In this document: in pieces, positions 23,514-31,038 of the stretch | How the letters are laid out: every line of letters starts with the position of its first letter | Position numbering within the stretch: position 1 is the first letter of the stretch | Assembly: GCA_020638595.1 (NCBI GenBank) | Contig: JACKIG010000006.1 | Span: forward strand, 1 to 64,000 | Origin: Rhodospirillaceae bacterium | GTDB taxonomy: Bacteria; Pseudomonadota; Alphaproteobacteria; DSM-16000; Inquilinaceae | Direction of reading: 5' to 3' | Length of the DNA: 64,000 bases | Translations under genes and position numbers: made by a program | Notes under the pieces: model-generated | What the model was told of the DNA's origin: nothing | Databases searched by the model: none | The model's input: only the letters and a program-made list of their open reading frames with translations

Positions 23514-24506
23514 ATGACGGATCAGGGACAAGGGACGGTCGAGGGACGGGCGCGGCGGCGCTTCCCGTGGCTGACGCTCGGACTCTGGGTACTGCTGGCC
23601 TTCCTGCTGGCCGGCGTGGGATTCGCCGTCGTCCCGGCGTGCGGGCTCTCCCTGCCGGGGCTGCGGCCATTCCTGCTGTTCTGCCCGGCGGCGGCGGAGA
23701 TCCAGACCGAGGACCCGGCCCTGGATGCCGAACGGCAGCGCGAACAGGCCCTGCGCCAGCGCCTGGACCGGATGCGCCTGATTCTGGTTGGCGCCCCGGA
23801 CTGCCCGCAGCCGGAGCCGCCGCCCATCCAGATCGCCCAGGCGGAGCCGGAGCCTGAGCCGCCACCCCCGCCGCCGCCCGAGCCGGAGCCCGAGCCGGTC
23901 CCGGAGCCGGACCCCGTGATCGTGCCCGAGCCGGAGCCCGAGCCCGTGATCGTTCCGGAGCCGGAGCCAGAGCCGGACTTCGTGCCGCCGACGCCGACGG
24001 AACGGCCGACCGCACCGCCGCGGCCACAGCCGCCGCCCCCACCCCCGCCGCCACCGGAGCCGGAACCCCAGCCACAACCGCCGCCGCCTCCGCCCCCGTC
24101 CCCGCAGGACTCGGAATACGACCAGCGGCTGGAGCGGGCCGGCGTGCAGGACCGCAACGTCATGGTCACGTTGATCTGGGACAACGTGAACGACATCGAC
24201 CTGCACATCATCTGCCCGAACGGGCAGCGCATCTCGTACCAGGCGATGACCGGGTGCAGCGGACGGCTGGACGTGGATGCCAACGGCGGCGGGCCGCAGA
24301 CGCGCAACCCGGTGGAGAACATCAGCTGGGGCACCAACGCACCGCCCGGGACCTATCGGGTGGAGGTCCACCACTATGCCAACCACGGCGCCCCCGACCC
24401 CACCCCCTATCGCGTGCGCGTGCGCATCGGCCAGGAAGAGAGGTACTACAGCGGCATCCTGACGCCCAACCAGCGCACGGGTGTCACCACCTTCACGATC
24501 CCGTAG
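23514..24506 (+). CDS. Membrane-anchored Glu/Pro-rich protein with C-terminal DUF2135 domain (paralogue 2)
   Basis: 330 residues with the same plan as its upstream neighbour: membrane segment LTLGLWVLLAFLLAGVGFAV, VPACG and LLFCP, a helix of about 30 residues, APDCPQPEPPP, then a linker made almost only of Pro and Glu (about residues 110-200). The C-terminal DUF2135 domain has RNVMVTLIWDNVNDIDLHI, SGRLDVDANGGGPQ and GTYRVEVHHYANHGAPDP. An upstream TTG would add one residue; ATG 23514 is preferred. The two domains are about 60% alike by eye, so the pair arose by tandem duplication while the linkers diverged. Confidence 0.8.
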   Translation: MTDQGQGTVEGRARRRFPWLTLGLWVLLAFLLAGVGFAVVPACGLSLPGLRPFLLFCPAAAEIQTEDPALDAERQREQALRQRLDRMRLILVGAPDCPQPEPPPIQIAQAEPEPEPPPPPPPEPEPEPVPEPDPVIVPEPEPEPVIVPEPEPEPDFVPPTPTERPTAPPRPQPPPPPPPPPEPEPQPQPPPPPPPSPQDSEYDQRLERAGVQDRNVMVTLIWDNVNDIDLHIICPNGQRISYQAMTGCSGRLDVDANGGGPQTRNPVENISWGTNAPPGTYRVEVHHYANHGAPDPTPYRVRVRIGQEERYYSGILTPNQRTGVTTFTIP

Positions 24507-24525
24507 CGGCGCCCCGGCCGGTGGC

Positions 24526-25125
24526 TCAGACCACGCGGTAGACCCGTCCCGTCTGGGCGCCTTCGACGCTCTTGGCATAGGCCAGCGCGGCGCGGGCGGC
24601 GGGCACCGGCTCGAACCCGCGGAAGAACGGGGCAAGCTTGTCCATGGCCTCGGCGATCACGCCGGGGCTGACGACGTTGATGCGCTGGCCCCGCGGCATC
24701 TCGATCGCCGCGGCCATGACGAAGCCGTTGACGGCGCCGTTGACCATGGATGCCGAGGTGCCCATGCGGATCGGGTCGCTGTCCAGCACGCCGGTGGTCA
24801 GCGTGAACGATCCGCCGTCGGCAATGAAGTCCCGCCCGATCAGCACCAGGTTCACCTGGCCCATCAGCTTGTCGCGAAGCCCGACCTCATAGTCCGCCGC
24901 CGCCATCTCCGCGAAGGGCGCGAACTTCACATGGCCGGCCGCCGACACCACCGCGTCGACGGTGCCGATGCTCCGGAACGCCGCAGCGATGGACTCCGCA
25001 CTGGTGATGTCCAGCGCCACATCGGCGGAGCTGCGCCCCGCGCGGATGATCTCGTGCCGCGGCGCCAGCTCCGCCACCACCGCACGGCCGATCAACCCCG
25101 TCGCCCCGACGACCAGTACCCTCAT
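24526..25125 (-). CDS. Short-chain dehydrogenase-like protein lacking the canonical YxxxK
   Basis: 199 residues. An intact nucleotide-binding motif VLVVGATGLIGRAVVAEL starts at residue 3 and AAGHVKF is near 66. Where classical SDRs have Tyr-x3-Lys the sequence reads ASMVNGAVNGFVMAAAIE, so the catalytic Tyr and Lys are replaced. This matches my recollection of the Lin1944-like SDR subgroup, which lacks active-site residues. PRGQRINVVSPGVI follows as usual. The start is firm: GGAGGTGGCGC lies just before the ATG. Convergent with the second DUF2135 gene. Confidence 0.85.
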   Translation of the reverse strand: MRVLVVGATGLIGRAVVAELAPRHEIIRAGRSSADVALDITSAESIAAAFRSIGTVDAVVSAAGHVKFAPFAEMAAADYEVGLRDKLMGQVNLVLIGRDFIADGGSFTLTTGVLDSDPIRMGTSASMVNGAVNGFVMAAAIEMPRGQRINVVSPGVIAEAMDKLAPFFRGFEPVPAARAALAYAKSVEGAQTGRVYRVV

Positions 25126-25199
25126 GCGCCACCTCCAGGTCCCGCCAAGCCGGTGCAGCATAAGCCCGCCAGGGTGCCGTGCGCCAGCGCCGGCCGCTT

Positions 25200-25247
25200 G
25201 GGGGTCAGGTCTTCTATTGATATATCTCAATCAAAGACCTGACCCCC
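25200..25247. repeat. Compact inverted-repeat element, third copy of the GGGGTCAGGTCTT family
   Basis: GGGGGTCAGGTCT at 25200-25212 and AGACCTGACCCCC at 25235-25247 form 13-bp perfect arms around 22 bases that include a second small pairing (TTGA/TCAA). The ends match the two elements at 14.8-15.1 kb, about 10 kb away. Confidence 0.85.
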
Positions 25248-25354
25248 AGCAACTTGATCCCCCCTGGCAGCTATTGCTGAACACCGCCGGCGCTGGCACC
25301 ATCGGGACCGGTTGGACAGCCTTTCGGCGCATGATCGCAGAGGACACGCAGACG

Positions 25355-25681
25355 ATGATCCCTGCCCCGGCCTGCCGCAGCGCGATCGCGCTCGCCGCCC
25401 TGGTGCTGGCGCCGCCGGCGCTGGCCCAGGTGTCGTCGGACTGCACCTTCAACGGTATCGCCCTGTGGGGCGACGTCGCGGTCGTGGACAGTTTCCCCGA
25501 CATCAAGGTTCAGGTGGTCAGCAGCTTCCCCGACCTGCGCGTGCAGCGGGTGACGAGCTTCCCCGACGACTGCGGCCAGTGGCAGATGGTCGACAGCTTT
25601 CCCGACTTCACGGTGCAGTTCGTCGACAGCTTCCCCGACATCAAGATCGAGTTCGTCGGCAGCTTCCCCGGCGTCCCGTAG
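25355..25681 (+). CDS. Secreted SFPD-repeat protein, probable 7(1) septoil-knot domain
   Basis: 108 residues. A signal peptide (ACRSAIALAALVLAPPALAQ) is followed by DCTFNGIALWGDV and then six copies of an 11-residue unit, V-[VF]-x-SFPD-x3-Q/E: VDSFPDIKVQ, VSSFPDLRVQ, VTSFPDDCGQWQ, VDSFPDFTVQ, VDSFPDIKIE, VGSFPG. The third unit carries a two-residue insert with Cys, which can pair with the Cys of DCTF. This is the pattern I recall for the septoil-knot family (deeply knotted 7(1) fold); that link is from memory. ATG 25355 has AGAGGA upstream; ATG 25331 is an alternative. Convergent with amrBA. Function unknown. Confidence 0.75.
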   Translation: MIPAPACRSAIALAALVLAPPALAQVSSDCTFNGIALWGDVAVVDSFPDIKVQVVSSFPDLRVQRVTSFPDDCGQWQMVDSFPDFTVQFVDSFPDIKIEFVGSFPGVP

Positions 25682-25710
25682 GCGCCGGCGCACCGCCGAT
25701 CGGCGCGCCC

Positions 25711-27084
25711 TCACCCCGCCGTCCTGTCCCCGAACGTCTCGGTCGTGAACCGCCAGGCCTTCAGCGTGTCGGACCAATAGCCCTGCGCCAGTCCCGCCTT
25801 GGACTTCAGTTGCGCGAGGAACTGGCGGCCGTCGGGCAGGGTGTCCCAGACCTTCGGCAGGAACAGGGCGCGGCGATCGCCGTCGCGGATGATCAGGCCG
25901 TCGACCCCCGGGCGCAGCTGTGCCAGCAGGTCGGCCTCCGACGTGAAGGCCAGCGGCCGGTTGTGGCTGAGGATGGAGATGGAGGCGGTGATGCCCGGCA
26001 GCTCGTCCTTGGTGAGCGGCTTGAACCGGCGGTCGCTGACGGCGGCCTTGCGGGTGTTGGCGGCGACGTCGGCGGCCAGCGGCAGCATGGGCTGGATGGT
26101 GCCGACGCACCCGCGCAGGCGGCCGTTGAGCTCCAGCGTCACGAAGGTGTTGCGCACGGCGCGCAGCGGCAGCGGATAGCCGGACAGGTCGACCGGCGCC
26201 TCCGCCTCGCCGGCAACCACGCGTTCCAGTGTCCTGTGGACCAGGCCCATCAGGCGCTCGCGGTAGGGCGCGGGCAGCTGTGCGCCTTCGGCATATTCGA
26301 AGGCATAGGCGCCATAGCCGACGACGCGGTCGCGGCTGCCGACGGCGGCATCGCCGGAATTGCGCAGGTCCAGCGTCGTGGCGCGCAGGTCCAGCGCCCG
26401 GGCGCGCAGCAACAGGCCGGTGATCGCGCGATAGCCGCAGGCGAAGTGGCCGTTCAGCGCGGCGGGATCGATGGTCTCAATGGCGCGGCTGGCGGTGCCG
26501 TCCAGTTTCCGCGCCGTCGGGTCGTCATTGTAGTGGCTGAGGTCGGAACTGATGACGATCAGCGTTTCCGCCCCGCCCCACAGCGCCGACAGCACGCCGT
26601 CCACCTGTTCGGCGGTGGCACTACCCACCAGAAGGGGCACTAAGCGGAACTCCTGCAGGACGCGCTGGAGGAACGGCAGCTCCACCTCCAGCGCGTGCTC
26701 GCCGTCGAAGGCGGCGTCCAGCACCTGAACGCCGGGCTGTGCCAGGGCGGTGGCCACGCCGTCACGGTCGACCGGCACGTGGCCCAGGGGGGTGGCGAAG
26801 GCATCGGCCGCCGGCACGGCCAGGCCCGGGAAGCCCAGGCGGTGTGCCGGCGCCAGCAGCACCACACGCCTGATCTCATGCGCCAGCGCGCGCACCGCCG
26901 CAAAGGCGGTGCCGGCAATGGCGCCGGAGAAGACATAGCCCGCATGCGGGGCGATGATCGCCTTGGGGCGCATGTCCCACAGGTCGCCCGCTTCGGACAG
27001 ATAGCCGTCCACCGCAGCGCCGAGAACGCGCGGGTCGCCGGGATAGAAGCGGCCGGCCACGGCTGGTTGGCGGATTGTCGACAT
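25711..27084 (-). CDS. amrB-amrA: Fused AmmeMemoRadiSam proteins B and A (Memo-like plus AMMECR1)
   Basis: 457 residues. Residues 1 to about 265 are a Memo/AmrB domain with candidate metal ligands in IIAPHAGYVFSG, LLAPAHR, SSDLSHYND and FACGYRAITG, in the same order as in Memo proteins. From about 275 an AMMECR1 domain follows with LRAVRNTFVTLELNGRLRGC then VGTIQP, the family's LRGCxG motif. The two are separate genes in many organisms. The start ATG 27084 has GAGGGC upstream and is divergent from amrS. The conserved trio has no settled biochemical role. Confidence 0.92.
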   Translation of the reverse strand: MSTIRQPAVAGRFYPGDPRVLGAAVDGYLSEAGDLWDMRPKAIIAPHAGYVFSGAIAGTAFAAVRALAHEIRRVVLLAPAHRLGFPGLAVPAADAFATPLGHVPVDRDGVATALAQPGVQVLDAAFDGEHALEVELPFLQRVLQEFRLVPLLVGSATAEQVDGVLSALWGGAETLIVISSDLSHYNDDPTARKLDGTASRAIETIDPAALNGHFACGYRAITGLLLRARALDLRATTLDLRNSGDAAVGSRDRVVGYGAYAFEYAEGAQLPAPYRERLMGLVHRTLERVVAGEAEAPVDLSGYPLPLRAVRNTFVTLELNGRLRGCVGTIQPMLPLAADVAANTRKAAVSDRRFKPLTKDELPGITASISILSHNRPLAFTSEADLLAQLRPGVDGLIIRDGDRRALFLPKVWDTLPDGRQFLAQLKSKAGLAQGYWSDTLKAWRFTTETFGDRTAG

Positions 27085-27186
27085 CACCAAGCCCTCACAT
27101 GTCGCGCATTTGCCGCAAAATAACTTATATATAGTGCATTAGTTGCGAGACAGATGGGAACAGCCAGCGAGAAAACGGAGACGGCG
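27085..27186. promoter_or_regulatory. Divergent AT-rich promoter region of amrBA and amrS
   Basis: An unusually AT-rich stretch for this window (AAAATAACTTATATATAG at about 27116-27133) separates the two outward-facing genes. TATATA can serve as a -10 core on either strand. No operator was recognised. Confidence 0.45.
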
Positions 27187-28323
27187 ATGGTTTCGCTGAA
27201 GCTGGCACGCCGCGCGGGTCCCGCGGCCGCGATCCAAGATACGGTGCCGACGCGCTATTGGCATCGCCTTGATGACGGGCGCATCCAGTGCGACCTGTGC
27301 CCGCGGGAATGCCGCCTGCACGACGGCCAGCGGGGCCTGTGCTTCGTACGCGCCTGCGAAGGCGACGCGATCGTGCTGAAGACCTACGGGCGGTCCAGCG
27401 GCTTCTGCGTCGACCCCATCGAGAAGAAGCCCCTCAATCATTTCCTGCCGGGCACGCCGGTCCTGTCCTTCGGCACCGCCGGGTGCAACCTGGCCTGCAC
27501 ATTCTGCCAGAACTGGGACATCAGCAAGTCGCGCGAAACCGACACGCTGGCCGACGCCGCATCGCCGCAGACGGTGGCCCGCGCGGCCGCCCGGCTGGGC
27601 TGCCGCAGCGTCGCCTTCACCTACAACGACCCCGTGATCTTCCTGGAATACGCGGTCGACGTGGCCCAGGCCTGCCACGCGCAGGGCATCAAGACGGTGG
27701 CAGTGACCGCCGGCTACATCCACCGCGAGCCCGCCGTCGACTTCTTCCGGCACATCGATGCGGCGAATGTCGACCTGAAGGCATTCAGTGAGGACTTCTA
27801 CTGGAGGGAAACCAAGGGCCACCTGCAACCTGTCCTGGACACGCTGAAATTTCTCAAGCATGAAACCAAGGTCTGGTTCGAAATCACCACACTGGTGATC
27901 CCCGGATGCAACGACAGCGACCGTGAATTCGACGATATGACCCGCTGGATTCATGCCGAACTGGGCCCCGACGTCCCGGTGCACTTCACCGCGTTCCACC
28001 CGGACTATCGCATGCGCGACCGTCCGCGCACACCCGTGGAGACGCTGCTGCGCGCCCGTCGGATCGCGACCGGAAACGGCCTGCACTATGTCTATATCGG
28101 CAACGTCATGGATGTCACGGGCGCCAGCACCTATTGCAAGGGTTGTGGGACGCTGCTGATCGGCCGGCAGCATTACGAGTTGCTGGCCTGGGGACTGACC
28201 GCCGACGGTACGTGCGCGAAATGCGGGACGCCCGTCGACGGCGTGTTCGAAGCCAAGCCCGGCACGTGGGGGCGCCGCCGCCTGCCCGTGCGCTTGGCGG
28301 ACGTCGCGACCCCCGCCGCATGA
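27187..28323 (+). CDS. amrS: AmmeMemoRadiSam system radical SAM enzyme AmrS
   Basis: 378 residues. The radical SAM cluster motif Cx3Cx2C appears as GCNLACTFCQNW. An N-terminal CDLCPRECRLHDGQRGLC and a C-terminal pair of CxxC motifs (YCKGCGTLL, CAKCGTPVD) could bind extra iron-sulfur clusters or zinc and are typical of the family. ATG 27187 is chosen for GGAG six bases upstream; ATG 27154 would add 11 residues. It overlaps the glycosyltransferase start by 4 bases (ATGA), so the two are translationally coupled. Confidence 0.92.
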   Translation: MVSLKLARRAGPAAAIQDTVPTRYWHRLDDGRIQCDLCPRECRLHDGQRGLCFVRACEGDAIVLKTYGRSSGFCVDPIEKKPLNHFLPGTPVLSFGTAGCNLACTFCQNWDISKSRETDTLADAASPQTVARAAARLGCRSVAFTYNDPVIFLEYAVDVAQACHAQGIKTVAVTAGYIHREPAVDFFRHIDAANVDLKAFSEDFYWRETKGHLQPVLDTLKFLKHETKVWFEITTLVIPGCNDSDREFDDMTRWIHAELGPDVPVHFTAFHPDYRMRDRPRTPVETLLRARRIATGNGLHYVYIGNVMDVTGASTYCKGCGTLLIGRQHYELLAWGLTADGTCAKCGTPVDGVFEAKPGTWGRRRLPVRLADVATPAA

Positions 28324-29639
28324 CAGCCCTCAGTCAGATTGCCGAAGCGGCGCCGGAAGAGAGTGTCGCGCCGCTGCTGCGGGTGGCCGCGTTGGTCGAC
28401 CTGGAGCGGGGGCCCAACGCCGGCGGCCACGTGCAGTGCTGGGAGAAGCTGGCGGCGGCACTGGTGCGCCTGGGCCCGCTGGTGGACCTGAGCGTGCATT
28501 TTTCGGGCCGGGAGCCGGCGACGGAGACGCTGGGACCGCATGTCCGCTTCGTGAGCCACCGCCCCGCGTTCAGCACCGCCCGGCTGCCGTTCCTGTCGCA
28601 CATTCCCGACGATACGGATCTGGCCCCCTACCATCGCCGCCTGGCCGCGTCCCTGGCCGACGTGGATGTCATCCACACCACCGATGCCTATTTCGCCTTC
28701 GCGCGGACGGCGCTGGGGCTGTCGCGGCGGCGGGGCATTCCGCTGGTCAATTCGATCCACACCGACACGCCCGGCTATTCCCGCATCTTCTGTGCCCAGA
28801 CGATGGAGCGCGTGTTCGGCCCCGGGCTGGGCGGCGTGATCAACCGCCGCCTGGGCGTGCCCGACCGCATCGCCGCGGGCATGTACCGCCGCCTGGCCCG
28901 CCACCAGGCCGGATGCGCCTTCGTGCTGGTGTCCCGCGACGACGAGGAAGCCCGTGCGCGGCAGGTCCTTCCGGCCAGCCGGGTGCTGAAACTGCGCCGG
29001 GGTATCGATCGCCACGTCTTCTCGCCGACGCGGCGCGACCGTGCCTGGCTGCATGACAGCTTCGGCATCCCCGCCGACCGCTTCGTCGTGCTGGCGGTGG
29101 GCCGGGTCGACCGCGGCAAGAACATCCTGACCCTGGCCGACGCCGTGCGGGTGCTGGTCGACCGCGGGCTACCCATCGTGCTGGTATGCGCCGGGCGTGG
29201 CGCCGACCAGGCGGCGGTCCGGTCGCGACTGGGCGATGCCGCCGTCCTGCCCGGCCAGCTGCACCGCGACGTGGTCGCACGCCTCTACGCCGCGGCCGAT
29301 CTGTTCGCGATGCCGTCGGAAACCGAGGTGTTCGCCAATGCCGTCCTGGAGGCGATGGCGTCGGAGCTGCCGGTGCTGGTGGCCGAGCGCAGCGGCATGG
29401 GCCGTGTGCTGCGGGACGGTCGCACCGGCCTGATCGTGCGCGGACCGGGCCCGGCCCCCTGGGCGGAGGCGATCGCCGGCCTGGCGGCGGACCGCGACCG
29501 CACCCGGGCGATGGCAACGGCCGCGCGCCGGGCCAGCGAGCTCTTGATCCCAAGCTGGGAACAGGTGCTCACTCAGGACCTGCTGCCGGTTTGGCATGCC
29601 GCTGCCCGCCAAGGCTCATGTTCGGCGAACGTATCCTGA
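28320..29639 (+). CDS. GT4-type glycosyltransferase
   Basis: 439 residues of GT-B fold. The N-terminal domain has GGHVQCWEKLAAAL and NSIHTDTPGYSRIF. The C-terminal nucleotide-sugar domain has VLAVGRVDRGKNILTLADAV and the EX7E-type motif in SETEVFANAVLEAMASELPV. It transfers a sugar from a nucleotide donor; acceptor unknown. It begins inside the amrS stop and overlaps the LmbE deacetylase by 22 bases, forming an amrS-GT-deacetylase operon. The glycosyltransferase plus GlcNAc-type deacetylase pairing is common in glycoconjugate or thiol-sugar pathways. Confidence 0.9.
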   Translation: MTALSQIAEAAPEESVAPLLRVAALVDLERGPNAGGHVQCWEKLAAALVRLGPLVDLSVHFSGREPATETLGPHVRFVSHRPAFSTARLPFLSHIPDDTDLAPYHRRLAASLADVDVIHTTDAYFAFARTALGLSRRRGIPLVNSIHTDTPGYSRIFCAQTMERVFGPGLGGVINRRLGVPDRIAAGMYRRLARHQAGCAFVLVSRDDEEARARQVLPASRVLKLRRGIDRHVFSPTRRDRAWLHDSFGIPADRFVVLAVGRVDRGKNILTLADAVRVLVDRGLPIVLVCAGRGADQAAVRSRLGDAAVLPGQLHRDVVARLYAAADLFAMPSETEVFANAVLEAMASELPVLVAERSGMGRVLRDGRTGLIVRGPGPAPWAEAIAGLAADRDRTRAMATAARRASELLIPSWEQVLTQDLLPVWHAAARQGSCSANVS

Positions 29640-30388
29640 TCCTGGTGCCGCATCCCGACGACGAGGTGGTCGGCTGCTGTGCCGCCATCGGCCGCGCCCG
29701 GGCGGACGGCGCCACCGTGCACGGCCTGTACCTGACCACCGGCGTCCCCACGGCGGACGCCCTGTGGTCCTGGGACCGTCGGCACCATCCGGACATGGTC
29801 GCACGCCGCCGCGAGGAGGCGCAGAGCGTTGCCGACACGCTGGGCATCGACGTCGTATCGTTCAGCGACGTGGCGACCCGGCACCTGAAGGCGAACCTGA
29901 AGGAGGCACGCGAGGCGCTGATCGAGGCGCTGGACGGGCTGGAGATCGACATGGTCTGGGTGCCGGCCTATGAGGGCGGCCACCAGGACCACGACGTCGC
30001 CAACTACCTGGGCCATACCGTCGATCCCCGGGTCGAGGTGTGGGAGTTCGCGGAATACAACAATGCCGGCCACCGCGTGCACAGCCAGCGGTTCGCCAAG
30101 CCCAACGGCAGCGAACGCGAAATCCTGCTGACGGCCGAGGAGCAGGCGGCCAAGCGCGCCGCCCTCGGGGCCTATGCCTCGGAGGCACGGAACCTGGGCT
30201 ATGTGCAGGTCGAGCGCGAGTGCTTCCGCCCCCTCGCCGCCTATGACTACAGCCGCCCGCCCCATGCGGGCCTGCTGTTCTACCAGCGCTTCCAATGGGT
30301 GCCCTTCCGGCATCCGCGAATCGATTTCACCAAGCCCGAAGAGGTCTCCGCCGCGATTGCCGGCTTCGCCGCGAGGCCCGCGCCCTGA
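29618..30388 (+). CDS. PIG-L/LmbE-family deacetylase
   Basis: 256 residues. The zinc site motif PHPDDE is at residues 11-16 and the downstream GGHQDHD supplies the third ligand, so the N-acetylsugar deacetylase active site is intact. The final part has PPHAGLLFYQRFQWVPFRHP. It overlaps the glycosyltransferase by 22 bases and likely acts on that enzyme's product. Last gene of the operon; the following gene is on the opposite strand. Confidence 0.92.
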   Translation: MFGERILILVPHPDDEVVGCCAAIGRARADGATVHGLYLTTGVPTADALWSWDRRHHPDMVARRREEAQSVADTLGIDVVSFSDVATRHLKANLKEAREALIEALDGLEIDMVWVPAYEGGHQDHDVANYLGHTVDPRVEVWEFAEYNNAGHRVHSQRFAKPNGSEREILLTAEEQAAKRAALGAYASEARNLGYVQVERECFRPLAAYDYSRPPHAGLLFYQRFQWVPFRHPRIDFTKPEEVSAAIAGFAARPAP

Positions 30389-30438
30389 CCCTGCGGCCGG
30401 TGCGGGGCTGGCGCGGGGCGCCTTCGCCGGATCAGTCC

Positions 30439-30741
30439 CTAGTAGATCTTCACCGCGTTATGGCCCGGGCTGCGTTCGTAGACATGGACGTAGTAACCGC
30501 ACATCGGATTGCGATTAAGATACTCGCAAAGGTAGTCGCGACAGGCAATCGAGGCATCGCGAATGACATACTGCCACAGCGGCTGCATGCCGTGGGTCCT
30601 CTTGTCCCGGTGGGAAATACTGATGCTTCCCGCCCATTCCACCGTGAAACCGCTCAAATAATTCTCGGCATAGTGCTGAAAGACGTGCTCATCGTCGATA
30701 CTGACGCCTGATTTGTTCTCGAAGCACAGTCGCAGGTCCAT
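30439..30741 (-). CDS. Hypothetical protein, low GC
   Basis: 100 residues, not recognised. The start at 30741 has AGGGGGAG eight bases upstream. It contains NKSGVSIDDEHVFQHYAENY, WAGSISISHRDKRTHG and IACRDYLCEYLNRNPMCGYY with four cysteines overall. GC is about 50%, clearly below the neighbours, suggesting a recent insertion. No signal peptide or membrane segment. Confidence 0.6.
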   Translation of the reverse strand: MDLRLCFENKSGVSIDDEHVFQHYAENYLSGFTVEWAGSISISHRDKRTHGMQPLWQYVIRDASIACRDYLCEYLNRNPMCGYYVHVYERSPGHNAVKIY

Positions 30742-31038
30742 GCTTGGGCTCCCCCTTTGCGGAACGGCCGCAGATCCGTAGCGGCGGCCAAGATGGGCCA
30801 TGCGCGGCGCGTCATCAATCGCGACCGCGCCTGTGCACGGTCCACCCCGACGGGGACCGGCGACTGTGCACCGCCTCACAGCCGCGCCTCACGATTCTGT
30901 GAGAGGAGATGTCTTCTCGAATAGCGATTGCGCACCACCTATGTGCGCGTGCACAAACCGCGGTCGTCGGCGGGGCCGTTGGGCGGGCCACGTCGACGCG
31001 GCGCACGGGCGCCGGTACGCAAGGGACGGGGGGTGGGA

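Noticed and set aside
28134..28319. N-terminal extension of the glycosyltransferase frame
   Set aside because: The extension overlaps amrS coding sequence and reads Arg/Gly-rich; the ATGA at 28320 is the natural coupled start.
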